Shown in pieces: positions 8,344-15,757 of a stretch of DNA of 38,679 nucleotides (positions are counted from its first letter, which is position 1; every line of letters starts with the position of its first letter). Under the pieces are notes generated by a model. That model had not been told where the DNA came from. It saw only the letters and a program-made list of their open reading frames with translations, and did not search any database. Made by a program: the position numbers and the translations under genes. Source of the DNA: Acidobacteriaceae bacterium (GTDB taxonomy: Bacteria; Acidobacteriota; Terriglobia; Terriglobales; Acidobacteriaceae); assembly GCA_003131315.1 (NCBI GenBank), contig PKUV01000170.1:56042-94720 (forward strand), written 5' to 3'.

Positions 8344-8994
8344 ATGGCTACACTTCCGCGCGCTTCGCGGGTGATTGTTTATATCGACGGATTCAACCTC
8401 TACTACGGCGTCCTCAAGTTTTCGAAAGACAAGTGGCTCGATATCGAGCGCCTGTTCACGCTCCTGCGGCCACACGACACCATCCACAAAATCAGATACT
8501 TCACTGCCCATTCGTCGGATGGAAAAAGCAGCGATCAACTCGCCTACCTTAAGGCCATCGCAACGCGGCCGCTCGTGAATGTGGTTCTCGGACGATATAA
8601 GAACAAAACCGTGAAGTGCCAGGTCCTGCCCGCCTCATGCTCAGTGCGAGAGAAAGATCGTTTTTTCAAAATCCCCGAGGAAAAAAGAACGGATGTCAAT
8701 ATTGCAGTTTCGATGCTGGATGACGCGTATCAGGATCTATGCGATCACTTGATTTTGGTAAGCGGAGATTCAGACTTGGTTCCCGCAGTAAACATGGTGA
8801 AAACTAGATTCCCCGCCAAAATCGTGACTGTCTACGTTCCGAGTCGCAATCCGATTCGAGGTGCGGCAGTCGAATTGCGCGCTGCCGCCGACAAAGACCG
8901 TGACCTGCCGCTGAACCTGCTTAAGCACGCGCAACTCCCAGCCAGCATTCCCGATGGGTCCGGGGGATTTATCACTAAGCCAACTTCTTGGTGA
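8344..8994 (+). CDS. NYN-domain (LabA/DUF88-like) putative ribonuclease
   Basis: A 216-residue PIN-like nuclease. Conserved acidic positions: D15 in IVYIDGFNLYYG, D117 in KRTDVNIAVSMLDD, and D142/D144 in LVSGDSDLVPAV; these form the metal-binding active site in this family. The C-terminus ends ITKPTSW, matching HKPATW in the second, interrupted NYN gene at 29916-30539. ATG 8344 is preferred to TTG 8335; no strong ribosome site is present because a hairpin fills the leader. Base composition here is more AT-rich than in lepA or rpoD, which hints at acquisition. NYN proteins are linked to RNA turnover; the target is unknown. Confidence 0.85.
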   Translation: MATLPRASRVIVYIDGFNLYYGVLKFSKDKWLDIERLFTLLRPHDTIHKIRYFTAHSSDGKSSDQLAYLKAIATRPLVNVVLGRYKNKTVKCQVLPASCSVREKDRFFKIPEEKRTDVNIAVSMLDDAYQDLCDHLILVSGDSDLVPAVNMVKTRFPAKIVTVYVPSRNPIRGAAVELRAAADKDRDLPLNLLKHAQLPASIPDGSGGFITKPTSW

Positions 8995-9041
8995 GGCTCT
9001 TCCCGTGACAGAAACCGCCTTCTGCTCAAGAACGGCCGACG

Positions 9042-9068
9042 CTGCCGCAAGAACACGACTTGCGGCAG
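9042..9068. repeat. Perfect 10-bp inverted repeat after the NYN gene
   Basis: CTGCCGCAAG (9042-9051) and CTTGCGGCAG (9059-9068) flank a 7-base loop, followed directly by a smaller CCATC-TGC-GATGG hairpin. No T tract follows, so factor-independent termination is uncertain. It may protect the NYN transcript's 3' end. Confidence 0.6.
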
Positions 9069-9137
9069 TCCATCTGCGATGGCAGTATGGGCGAGTCGGG
9101 CCAACGGGGAGCTATAGCGCAAGGAGCGGATGACGAG

Positions 9138-9638
9138 ATGTCCAAACGGTTCGTATTCCAAAACTACTGGTGGCTTGCATTTGCCGTCGTGGTGGCCGCA
9201 ATCGCGGTCGTTGTCAAGTCAGGTGCAACAGATCGCGGAAGCCTGATAGCCACCACTCTCGGTACCGCTCTCTCATCTTGTTATTTCGTGCAGAAACAAA
9301 AGCTCGATGAATTGAGACTCTTCAACGAGCTGTTCACAAACTTCAATTGTCGTTACGACACGATGAATGCCAAGCTCGAAGATATACTCGCAGCCAATGG
9401 AACGATCGACGCTGAACCGAAAAAGATTCTTGTGGACTACTTTAATCTTTGTGCAGAGGAATACCTCTTCTTTAAGGAAGGTTACATTCATCCGAAGGTT
9501 TGGCAGTCTTGGTGCCGCGGCATGCTCTATTACCTAAGAAACGATCGCATCCGAAAGATATGGGACGAAGAAATGATTTCGGGTTCCTACTACGGTCTGA
9601 CAGTCGACACTATTGAGCAGGGCACCGCCGAGCGTTAG
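9138..9638 (+). CDS. Hypothetical membrane protein with two N-terminal helices
   Basis: A 166-residue protein. Residues about 9-26 (NYWWLAFAVVVAAIAVVV) and about 33-50 (GSLIATTLGTALSSCYFV) are membrane segments joined by a short loop. The soluble remainder is mostly helical, with the aromatic-rich stretches VDYFNLCAEEYLFFKEGYI and VWQSWCRGMLYYL. These resemble a helical hypothetical family with a conserved NLCxEE and VWxxWxxGM core that I cannot name with certainty. AAGGAG lies about 11 bases before ATG 9138. Function unknown; it shares the AT-richer composition of the NYN gene upstream, so the two may have arrived together. Confidence 0.7.
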   Translation: MSKRFVFQNYWWLAFAVVVAAIAVVVKSGATDRGSLIATTLGTALSSCYFVQKQKLDELRLFNELFTNFNCRYDTMNAKLEDILAANGTIDAEPKKILVDYFNLCAEEYLFFKEGYIHPKVWQSWCRGMLYYLRNDRIRKIWDEEMISGSYYGLTVDTIEQGTAER

Positions 9639-9739
9639 GCTGTGCATGTTTTCAGTCAACCGAGTTCGATACCGCGTTGCCCTGCTCTTTAACAGCCGGC
9701 CTTGCCTCACGCTTCGCGCACTTGAAACGATGGGCACCA

Positions 9740-9766
9740 TAAGAAAGGGCGCGATTACTCGCGCCC
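9740..9766 (-). terminator. Intrinsic terminator of rpoD
   Basis: On the minus strand GGGCGCG-AGTAAT-CGCGCCC (9747-9766) forms a perfect 7-bp stem followed by TTTCTTAT, 44 bases past the rpoD stop codon. Confidence 0.75.
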
Positions 9767-9809
9767 GTGAGTTCTTTATCCGATCTCTTCCGCGTCTCAA
9801 TGGTGGGTG

Positions 9810-11504
9810 TTAGTCCCGAACTCCGTCCATGAACGCCCGCAGCTTTCGCGAGCGCGATGGATGGCGCAGCTTTCTCAGCGCCTTGGCCTCAATTTGCCGG
9901 ATGCGCTCGCGTGTTACCGCGAACGATTGGCCGACTTCCTCAAGCGTGTGTTCGGAGCCATCTTCGAGCCCGAAGCGCATCTTGATGACTTTTTCTTCGC
10001 GCGGTGTCAGCGTACGCAGCACCTGCGAAGTCTGGTCTTTGAGGTTGACGTTGATCACCGCCTCAGCCGGCGAAACCACCGCCCGGTCCTCGATGAAGTC
10101 GCCCAGGTGCGAATCTTCCTCTTCGCCGATTGGCGTTTCGAGGGAGATCGGCTCCTGCGCAATCTTCAGCACTTTGCGGACTTTTGCTACCGGGATATCC
10201 ATCCGCTTGGCAATTTCTTCCGACGTTGGTTCGCGTCCCAGTTCCTGCACCAGCTGCCGCGAAGTGCGGATCAGCTTGTTGATGGTTTCAATCATGTGCA
10301 CCGGGATACGAATCGTACGCGCCTGATCCGCGATGGCGCGGGTAATTGCCTGCCGAATCCACCACGTGGCATAAGTCGAGAACTTATACCCACGGCGGTA
10401 TTCGAACTTGTCCACGGCTTTCATCAGGCCGATGTTGCCTTCCTGAATCAGGTCGAGGAACTGCAAGCCGCGATTGGTGTACTTCTTCGCAATCGAAACC
10501 ACCAGACGCAAGTTCGCTTCGATCAGCTCGCGTTTGGCGTGCTCGGCGTCCATGTCGCCCTGGATGATCTCGCGCTGCGTGCGCTTGAGCTCCTGGAACA
10601 ACAGGCCCGCTTCCACTTCGAGCTTTTCGAGCTCTCCGCGGACCGCGCGCGACTGCTTCTTATATTCCTTGCGCTGTTCTTCGCTGCGCGTCGCCTCGGC
10701 CCTCTTCTCCAGATTCTGGATCTGACGGTCGAGCGAGCGCATCCCGTCAACCGTGCGGTTCACGCGGTCAATCAGGCGCTTGCGTTCGTTGTTGGTAAAG
10801 CCCAGCTTCCGCACCGCGATCGACGTGCGCACAATCGCGTGCGCCAGGTGGAAGCGGTACCGGCGATGGTCGCGCGGCCGCTTCTTCACGTTCACCGCCG
10901 CCAGCTTTTCCTGGAGCGGCGCCACCTTTTTGTAAAGCTTGTCGAGCGCGTTGATCTTGCCGAGGAATTCTTTCAGGCGGTTGTCGACGATCTCTTCCGT
11001 GATTTCCTCTTCGTCGAACGTCACCAGCTCTTTGATCGAGCGGACGCCCTTCTCGAGGTCCTCGCCCAAAGCGAGGAGTTCACGAATCACAATCGGCGAG
11101 CGCGATAGCGCCTTCAGAACCCGGTTTTGTCCCCGCTCGATGCGTTTGGCGATTTCCACTTCGCCTTCGCGCGTAAGCAAGGGAACAGTGCCCATCTCCC
11201 GCAAATACATGCGGACGGGATCGTTGGTTTTTTCCAGGGCGCCGGGGGTTAGGTCGAGTTCGACGTCCTCGGAGCCCTCTTCCACTTCTTCGAATTTTTT
11301 TTCCAGATCGGTCGAAGGCCCCTTCGAGCTTTCGAGTACATCGATTCCTTGTGTCCCGATCGTGGTTAGCAGATCTTCCAGGTCTTCAGGAGAGTGCACA
11401 TCGTGCGGGATAAGGTCGTTGACCTGGTCATAGGTCAGATATCCCTTCTCTTTGCCTGCGTCGATCAGCTTTTTTATGTCGTCGTACTTGTCATCAAGTG
11501 CCAA
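9810..11504 (-). CDS. rpoD: Housekeeping RNA polymerase sigma factor RpoD (sigma-70)
   Basis: Primary sigma factor of 564 residues. Region 1.1 occupies about 1-55 ([20 protein letters not shown]). Region 1.2 begins at [20 protein letters not shown] (95-113). A long charged non-conserved insert fills about 150-315. Region 2 (324-408) includes the core-binding [20 protein letters not shown] and the -10-recognising [20 protein letters not shown]. Region 3 lies at about 409-490. Region 4 (500-550) has the helix-turn-helix [20 protein letters not shown] that reads the -35. It lies downstream of dnaG as in the classical macromolecular-synthesis operon, but a 361-base gap with its own promoter separates them. 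No good Shine-Dalgarno sequence precedes ATG 11504. Confidence 0.97.
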   Translation of the reverse strand: MALDDKYDDIKKLIDAGKEKGYLTYDQVNDLIPHDVHSPEDLEDLLTTIGTQGIDVLESSKGPSTDLEKKFEEVEEGSEDVELDLTPGALEKTNDPVRMYLREMGTVPLLTREGEVEIAKRIERGQNRVLKALSRSPIVIRELLALGEDLEKGVRSIKELVTFDEEEITEEIVDNRLKEFLGKINALDKLYKKVAPLQEKLAAVNVKKRPRDHRRYRFHLAHAIVRTSIAVRKLGFTNNERKRLIDRVNRTVDGMRSLDRQIQNLEKRAEATRSEEQRKEYKKQSRAVRGELEKLEVEAGLLFQELKRTQREIIQGDMDAEHAKRELIEANLRLVVSIAKKYTNRGLQFLDLIQEGNIGLMKAVDKFEYRRGYKFSTYATWWIRQAITRAIADQARTIRIPVHMIETINKLIRTSRQLVQELGREPTSEEIAKRMDIPVAKVRKVLKIAQEPISLETPIGEEEDSHLGDFIEDRAVVSPAEAVINVNLKDQTSQVLRTLTPREEKVIKMRFGLEDGSEHTLEEVGQSFAVTRERIRQIEAKALRKLRHPSRSRKLRAFMDGVRD

Positions 11505-11601
11505 GCCAGATTATCCTCAAGACGCCGCCGGTTCGCGGACGCCAAATTATTCAGCGGTGGGAGTCGGTACGGAGTTGTGCGCGAGGCACACAAGCTTCAG
11601 A

Positions 11602-11610
11602 AGTATAGCA
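11602..11610 (-). promoter_or_regulatory. Extended -10 promoter of rpoD
   Basis: The minus strand reads TGCTATACT, an extended -10 like those of lepA and VapBC module 1, about 100 bases before the rpoD start. No clear -35 is present. It would let rpoD be transcribed apart from dnaG. Confidence 0.5.
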
Positions 11611-11775
11611 CGCCGACCGCTGTTCTAGCCGACGCAAGTCGAAGTTTGCGCCTGTTTGCCGATTGCCCTCAGCCGCCCGTATCTCTTTTTCCGCTAGTTC
11701 TTTAGATGGCGCTCGACCCCATTTCGTTCCAAAGTTAAGGCGCCGGCGGCGAAACTCCAATCTCCGGCCTGGGCG

Positions 11776-11847
11776 CCTCAGCCCCTAAAGGGGCATCTGA
11801 TTTCGACGACTTGGCGGTATCGCTGAAGCGATACCCTGATACGAACC
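11776..11847. repeat. Partial copy of the composite repeat family C
   Basis: It contains AGCCCCTAAAGGGGCATCTG and the palindrome TATCGCTGAAGCGATA followed by CCCTGATACGAA. The same modules in the same order occur at 14738-14811 and 15590-15672. This copy lacks the terminal inverted repeats and ends 18 bases before the dnaG stop codon. Confidence 0.8.
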
Positions 11848-11865
11848 GTGCTTGCCCAAGCGCTG

Positions 11866-13851
11866 TCAGGATGCCCGGCTGGCCGCCTCCCCCAGTCCCG
11901 GATCCATCAGGGCCCGCTTGAAGCGAACCTTTTCCTGCAAAAGCGCTTGTCTTTCCTCCAGGGGGAGCCCTGGGCGCTGCAATCCGAGCTGCACTTCCTC
12001 CAGCCGCCGCCGCAGATAAATCCTCCGCAAAGCCCGCACCGCGCCCTCCACGGTCTCGGGTGTCAGAGCTTCCTCCTCGTGCATCAGGATCGAGGCCAAC
12101 AGCCGCCGGTCTTCTTCCGTCTTTGGCAGCGCCATGACATCCGCTGTCTCGGTCCCAGCTCCCAGCAAAGCCTCCAGCAACGACTGCGAAGCCAGCCCCT
12201 CATACAGCTGCTCCGATTGCAGCGCATATTGCGCCTGCCGGGCCGGATCGAATTCCTCATCCGTTCCTTCGCGAGCCGAACTCCGCGCTCCACCGGCCTG
12301 CATCTCGGTAGCCGAAGCCAGCGCCCGGATCAGGACGCGTTCCGCACCGGTGATCTGCGCCTCAGCCGTGGCCTTGACCTGGGTCGCGGAGCGCGTGGTG
12401 GCTGCATGCTTCAATTCCTGGCGCAGCACCGCGGAATCAATTCCCAGCTTCTGCGAAATCTCCAGCGCCAGTTCATCGCGCACGATCCGGCTCGGCACCC
12501 GCTGAATGTGCGGAAGAAGATGGTTAACGGCCTTGACCTTGCTCTCCGAGTTCCGCGCCGGAAACATTGCGCGCGCACGGTCGATCAGATAGTCAAAATA
12601 TTTCTGCGAGTTCTTGAGCGCCGCGCCATAAGCGTCCTTGCCTTTGCGCCGGATGAACAGATCGGGATCGAATCCCGTCTCAAGCGTGAGAACCCTAATG
12701 TTGAATTCTTCTTCGACCAGCAACCCGAGTGTCCGCTCCGTAGCGCGGGCCCCGGCCGTGTCGGGATCGAAATTGACCACCACATTCTTCGAGAATCGCC
12801 CCAGTAATTTCGCCTGCAGCTCGGTGAACGCCGTGCCCGAGCTTGCAATCACATTGTGGAAGCCGGCGGCGTAGACCGAAATGCAATCCATCTGCCCTTC
12901 GACCAGGATGGCATACTCGAGCTTACGAATCGCTTCTTTCGCGTTGTCCAGATTGAACAGCACCCGCGACTTCGAGTAAATCGGAGTCTCCGGAGAATTC
13001 AGATACTTCGGCCCCGCCTTCTCATCGGTAGAAAGCGTGCGTCCCGTGAAGGCAATTACTTTGCCCTGGTCATTACAGATCGGGAACATCACGCGATTGC
13101 GGAATTTGGAGTAGATGGCGGCGGGCTGCGAGCTGCGAGCTACGAGCTGTGGGCTCTCGCTGTTCGCTATTCGCTGTTCGTCGTTCGCGGCGGAGATCTC
13201 TACTGCATTGTCATCCTGAGCGGAGCGAAGGACCTGCTTTCCCTCCGAGCTGCGAGCTGACGGCTGCGAGCTTTCCTTCCACGAAAATAGCCCACTCTCC
13301 CGCAGCAGTTCCTCGTCGAACTCACGGCGTAGCGCGTCGCGGAGCAGGAAGCCGGAGTCGGGAGCGTAGCCGATGCGAAAGCGGGCGATCATCTCGTCAT
13401 CGAGTCCGCGCCCCTTGAGATATTCGCGGGCATTCGCGCCTTCGGGACGCCGCAGACAGTCCTGGAAAAACGCGGTAGCGCGCACATGCACGTCCAGCAG
13501 TGCCATGCGAACCTGAGCGTCGCGAGCCTCCGCCGGGCTGGAGAAGCTGACCTTGGGCATCGGCACGCCGAGCTTCTGAGCAACCAGCCGGACGGCTTCC
13601 GGGAAGGTGATGTTCTCGACCTTCTGGATGAATGTAAAGACATCCCCCGACTCTCCACAGCCAAAGCAGTGATAAAACTGCCGCGTGGCATGCACCGAAA
13701 ACGAAGGCGTCTTCTCGGCATGAAACGGACAAAGCCCCGAAAAGTTCTGCGCCCCAGCCTTCTTCAGCTTGACGTAGTCGCCGACGATGCGGACGATGTC
13801 CGCCTGCTGCTTGAGGGTCTCTTTGAAGTTGTCGGAGGAGGTCGAAGTCAT
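11866..13851 (-). CDS. dnaG: DNA primase DnaG with a repeat-derived insert
   Basis: Makes the RNA primers for replication and partners DnaB. The product has 661 residues. The zinc-binding domain carries C41, H44, C62 and C65 (CPFHAEK, CFGCGESGD). The catalytic part resumes at YSKFRNRVMFPICNDQGKV (from about 247). The Toprim motif LVEGQMD is at 316-322, and the second acidic motif is in VVVNFDPDTAGARAT. The C-terminal third is the helicase-interacting region. Residues about 193-245 (SSQPSARSSEGKQVL to VARSSQPAAI) are absent from ordinary DnaG and are encoded by dispersed repeats (13117-13281) placed exactly in the interdomain linker. ATG 13851 has no strong ribosome site; CATAAT at 13878-13883 may be its -10. 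Confidence 0.96.
   Translation of the reverse strand: MTSTSSDNFKETLKQQADIVRIVGDYVKLKKAGAQNFSGLCPFHAEKTPSFSVHATRQFYHCFGCGESGDVFTFIQKVENITFPEAVRLVAQKLGVPMPKVSFSSPAEARDAQVRMALLDVHVRATAFFQDCLRRPEGANAREYLKGRGLDDEMIARFRIGYAPDSGFLLRDALRREFDEELLRESGLFSWKESSQPSARSSEGKQVLRSAQDDNAVEISAANDEQRIANSESPQLVARSSQPAAIYSKFRNRVMFPICNDQGKVIAFTGRTLSTDEKAGPKYLNSPETPIYSKSRVLFNLDNAKEAIRKLEYAILVEGQMDCISVYAAGFHNVIASSGTAFTELQAKLLGRFSKNVVVNFDPDTAGARATERTLGLLVEEEFNIRVLTLETGFDPDLFIRRKGKDAYGAALKNSQKYFDYLIDRARAMFPARNSESKVKAVNHLLPHIQRVPSRIVRDELALEISQKLGIDSAVLRQELKHAATTRSATQVKATAEAQITGAERVLIRALASATEMQAGGARSSAREGTDEEFDPARQAQYALQSEQLYEGLASQSLLEALLGAGTETADVMALPKTEEDRRLLASILMHEEEALTPETVEGAVRALRRIYLRRRLEEVQLGLQRPGLPLEERQALLQEKVRFKRALMDPGLGEAASRAS
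13117..13281. repeat. Composite repeat block inside dnaG
   Basis: Three repeat types are stacked. GAGCTGCGAGCT-like units occur at 13126-13156 and again at 13245-13276. A TTCGCTATTCGCTGTTCGTC-type unit lies at 13162-13190, related to 25481-25504. Between them is TGTCATCCTGAGCGGAGCGA (13209-13228), a dispersed repeat known from many GC-rich bacteria. The block is about 165 bases, keeps the frame and contains no stop in the dnaG frame. Confidence 0.8.
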
Positions 13852-14056
13852 TGGGGGCGCACACGAGTCCCGTAGTGATTATGAGGGTGGAAGGGGCCGA
13901 GGGGAAGATGGCAGGGGCGGGATTGCTGTGGGAAAGGTGTGAAAGAAAAGGATCTTCTGTTGAGAGCGGAGGAAAAAGCCTCGTATCCAACTCTGCTCTA
14001 CAACATGTTTCCGTTGCTCATGCTGAGAGGGCGGGGGTACTCCAGGCGAGGGCTGC

Positions 14057-14097
14057 AAAAAACAAATGCGGCCTGGGCCAGCCACCCGGGCCGCATT
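14057..14097 (-). terminator. Intrinsic terminator at the end of the candidate RNA
   Basis: On the minus strand AATGCGGCCCGGG (14097-14085) pairs with CCCAGGCCGCATT (14077-14065) with one mismatch and a 7-base loop, followed by TGTTTTTT. No protein gene on the minus strand lies upstream within reach, so something non-coding is probably being terminated. Confidence 0.7.
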
Positions 14098-14290
14098 GTT
14101 ATCGCGGACGTTCTGACTGCCGTCTTTCGCCTGGGCGAAAGATCATCGCGCAGCGGCACTCGTGAAAGTGCCATGCGGCGATGCTCACCTGAGGCTTGCG
14201 CTTCAGGGTTACGATTCAGCGCTTCCATCCCTCTTGGAAGAAGGATTTCTGAGGAGGCCGCAAAGCCCGGGCACCGGCACACTGGACATG
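14057..14290 (-). ncRNA. Candidate structured RNA with intrinsic terminator, upstream of dnaG
   Basis: No gene is seen between 13852 and 14954. Read on the minus strand this part can fold into strong consecutive stems. ATCCTTCT-TCCA-AGAGGGAT is 8 bp including one G-U. A longer arm pairs CATCGC with GCGATG, then GCA with TGC, and closes with GGCACT-TTCACG-AGTGCC. TCTTTCGC-CCAG-GCGAAAGA is a perfect 8-bp stem. It ends in a terminator: 13-bp arms with one mismatch (14065-14097), then TGTTTTTTGC. I tried to match it to 6S RNA, RNase P, SRP RNA, tmRNA and common riboswitches and could not. It may be a stand-alone small RNA or a leader that ends prematurely before dnaG. The 5' end is a guess. Confidence 0.4.
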
Positions 14291-14303
14291 CGCCGAATTT
14301 CCC

Positions 14304-14332
14304 CCGGTGATTCACTCTCGAGAAATCACCGG
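14304..14332. repeat. Perfect 9-bp inverted repeat upstream of the candidate RNA
   Basis: CCGGTGATT (14304-14312) and AATCACCGG (14324-14332) around an 11-base loop that itself contains CTCGAG. It could be the first stem of the RNA on the minus strand or an operator. Confidence 0.5.
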
Positions 14333-14534
14333 CAACGCTGAACCCTTGTCGGAACAGATTCAGAACATCTCACGCTTTTGACTGCAAGCACTTTGCGGGA
14401 GCGGGAAAATTAACGCAACGGCAAACTGCGGATGCACTGTGTAAAAACTGTGGAGCGGAGAAACTTCCTGTGGAAAGGAAAGGAAAAGTGTATTTTTATT
14501 CGCGCGGCGACGCGGCGGGCGCCCTCGGCGGCTG

Positions 14535-14833
14535 AACAGGCTGCGGAAAAAGTCGATCTTCGATGCCCAGCCCCTAAAGAGTGTTCGTGAGAACTGGGTC
14601 GTCCCTCCGGGACTTGAATCATTTCTTCCACTTTTCCCCAGCGCTGAAGCGCTGGGCTAAGCTGGTTCGCCCCTGCCGGGGCTGAATTCCGGATTCGCTC
14701 TACCACCAGCCGGTCCGCGAGGCCGGTTCTCACGCACGCTCCTAAAGGGACATCTGATTTCGAAGAACTTACGGCATCGCTAAAGCTAAAGCGATACCCT
14801 GATACGAAACCCGAGTTTCCCCGCAGCCTGCGA
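14535..14833. repeat. Long copy of repeat family C, with an internal insertion
   Basis: It begins AACAGGCTGCGGAA and ends in CCGCAGCCTGCGAA, imperfect terminal inverted repeats. It has the same internal modules as 15558-15696 (AAGTCGAT, CAGCCCCTAAAG, GGGACATCTGATTT, AAAGCGATACCCTGATACGA). A different repeat is inserted within it: 14640-14690 carries AGCGCTGAAGCGCT, then GGGCTAAGCTGGTTCGCCCC, which reappears inverted at the right edge of the window (38648-38679). Confidence 0.75.
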
Positions 14834-14904
14834 AGTCGTGCCCTTCCCAAAAACATGCGTGAATCAGAATTCTTTCAGCAGCCGGTGGCGGGCTTCGCGC
14901 GCCT

Positions 14905-14931
14905 GGACAGCCGAAGGCGGCTGTCCCTACG
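14905..14931. repeat. Repeat family B, inverted intergenic copy before ruvA
   Basis: GGACAGCC (14905-14912), GAAGGC, GGCTGTCC (14919-14926), then CTACG. Same orientation as the copies inside nadD and the acyltransferase gene, but here upstream of the ruvA start. Confidence 0.85.
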
Positions 14932-14941
14932 TGGACTGCCG

Positions 14942-14947
14942 TACAAT
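14942..14947 (+). promoter_or_regulatory. -10 element immediately before ruvA
   Basis: TACAAT ends 7 bases before the ruvA ATG (14955), so transcription would begin at or next to the start codon. No Shine-Dalgarno sequence is present. The -35 region falls inside the family B repeat. Confidence 0.4.
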
Positions 14948-14954
14948 AGGCGCG

Positions 14955-15545
14955 ATGATTGCGCATCTTCGCGGAACGCTGCTGGCGAAGCGTCCGAACC
15001 AGGCGATCGTGGAAACGCACGGGGTCGGCTATGACGTTGCGATCAGCGTGCCGACGTTCACGGAGATGCCGGCGGCAGGCGCTGAAGTCGCGCTCCACAT
15101 TCACACGCACGTTCGCGAGGATGCGCTGAGCCTGTACGGATTTTTGCGTCTTGCCGAAAAACAGCTTTTTGAGAAGCTGCTGACGGTCAGCGGGATTGGT
15201 CCGAAGCTGGCGATCACGATCCTGAGCGGCATGCCGGTCGACGAGATGGTGGGCGCGATTCGCGGAGGCGACCTGGCGCGGCTCACTCGCATTCCAGGAA
15301 TCGGCAAGAAGACAGCGGAGCGCATGGTGCTGGAGCTGCGCGACAAGCTGGCGGCGCCGGCTGGAGCGTCCGAAATGAGCGCGGCGCTGGCGAGTCCGGT
15401 GGAGGAAGACGTTATTTCCGCGCTGGTAAATCTGGGCTATCCGCGCGCGGCGGCGGATAAAGCGCTGCTGGCGGCGCGGGGCGGGAAGAGTCCTCAGAGT
15501 TTTGATGTGCTGTTTCGCGAGGCGCTGGGATCGCTGTCGAAGTGA
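14955..15545 (+). CDS. ruvA: Holliday junction branch-migration protein RuvA
   Basis: A tetrameric junction-binding protein that loads the RuvB motor (encoded at 36229-37272, about 20 kb away instead of adjacent). 196 residues, normal length. Domain I is an OB fold (MIAHLRGTLLAKRPNQAIVE...). Domain II has two helix-hairpin-helix motifs: LLTVSGIGPKLAITILSGMP and LTRIPGIGKKTAERMVLELR. Domain III is the RuvB-binding tail (EEDVISALVNLGYPRAAADK). ATG 14955 gives the canonical MIAxLxGxL start; the frame extends upstream to 14838 through a repeat and is not used. Confidence 0.96.
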   Translation: MIAHLRGTLLAKRPNQAIVETHGVGYDVAISVPTFTEMPAAGAEVALHIHTHVREDALSLYGFLRLAEKQLFEKLLTVSGIGPKLAITILSGMPVDEMVGAIRGGDLARLTRIPGIGKKTAERMVLELRDKLAAPAGASEMSAALASPVEEDVISALVNLGYPRAAADKALLAARGGKSPQSFDVLFREALGSLSK

Positions 15546-15557
15546 TTTCACGCCAGG

Positions 15558-15696
15558 TTCAGGCTGTGGAAGAAGTCGATATTCGACACGTCAGCCCCTG
15601 AAGGGGCATCTGATTTTCCGTAGAGACGGGGAAAGGGTTTTCGGCATCGCTAAAGCGATACCCTGATACGAAGCCCGAGCTATTCCGCAGCCTGAA
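15558..15696. repeat. Repeat family C, complete copy with terminal inverted repeats
   Basis: TTCAGGCTGTGGAA (15558-15571) and TTCCGCAGCCTGAA (15683-15696) are 14-bp terminal inverted repeats with one mismatch. Inside are CAGCCCCTGAAGGGGCATCT and CGCTAAAGCG palindromes. At about 139 bp without coding capacity it resembles a miniature transposon or REP-like element. It fills the ruvA-dipeptidase gap and ends with TTATCCACG-like sequence outside. Confidence 0.8.
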
Positions 15697-15757
15697 GTTA
15701 TCCACGCGCGGTAAGTCCACGTTCACTGCTGTGTTACATCGAACCCTGGGAGGTTTT

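Noticed and set aside
13126-13276. CRISPR array
   Set aside because: The repeats are short, imperfect, directly adjacent and translated within dnaG; there are no unique spacers of constant length and no cas genes.
14057-14290. 6S RNA
   Set aside because: A GGTGAGCAT stretch recalls 6S RNA, but I could not find the closing stem and central bubble; left as an unassigned candidate.
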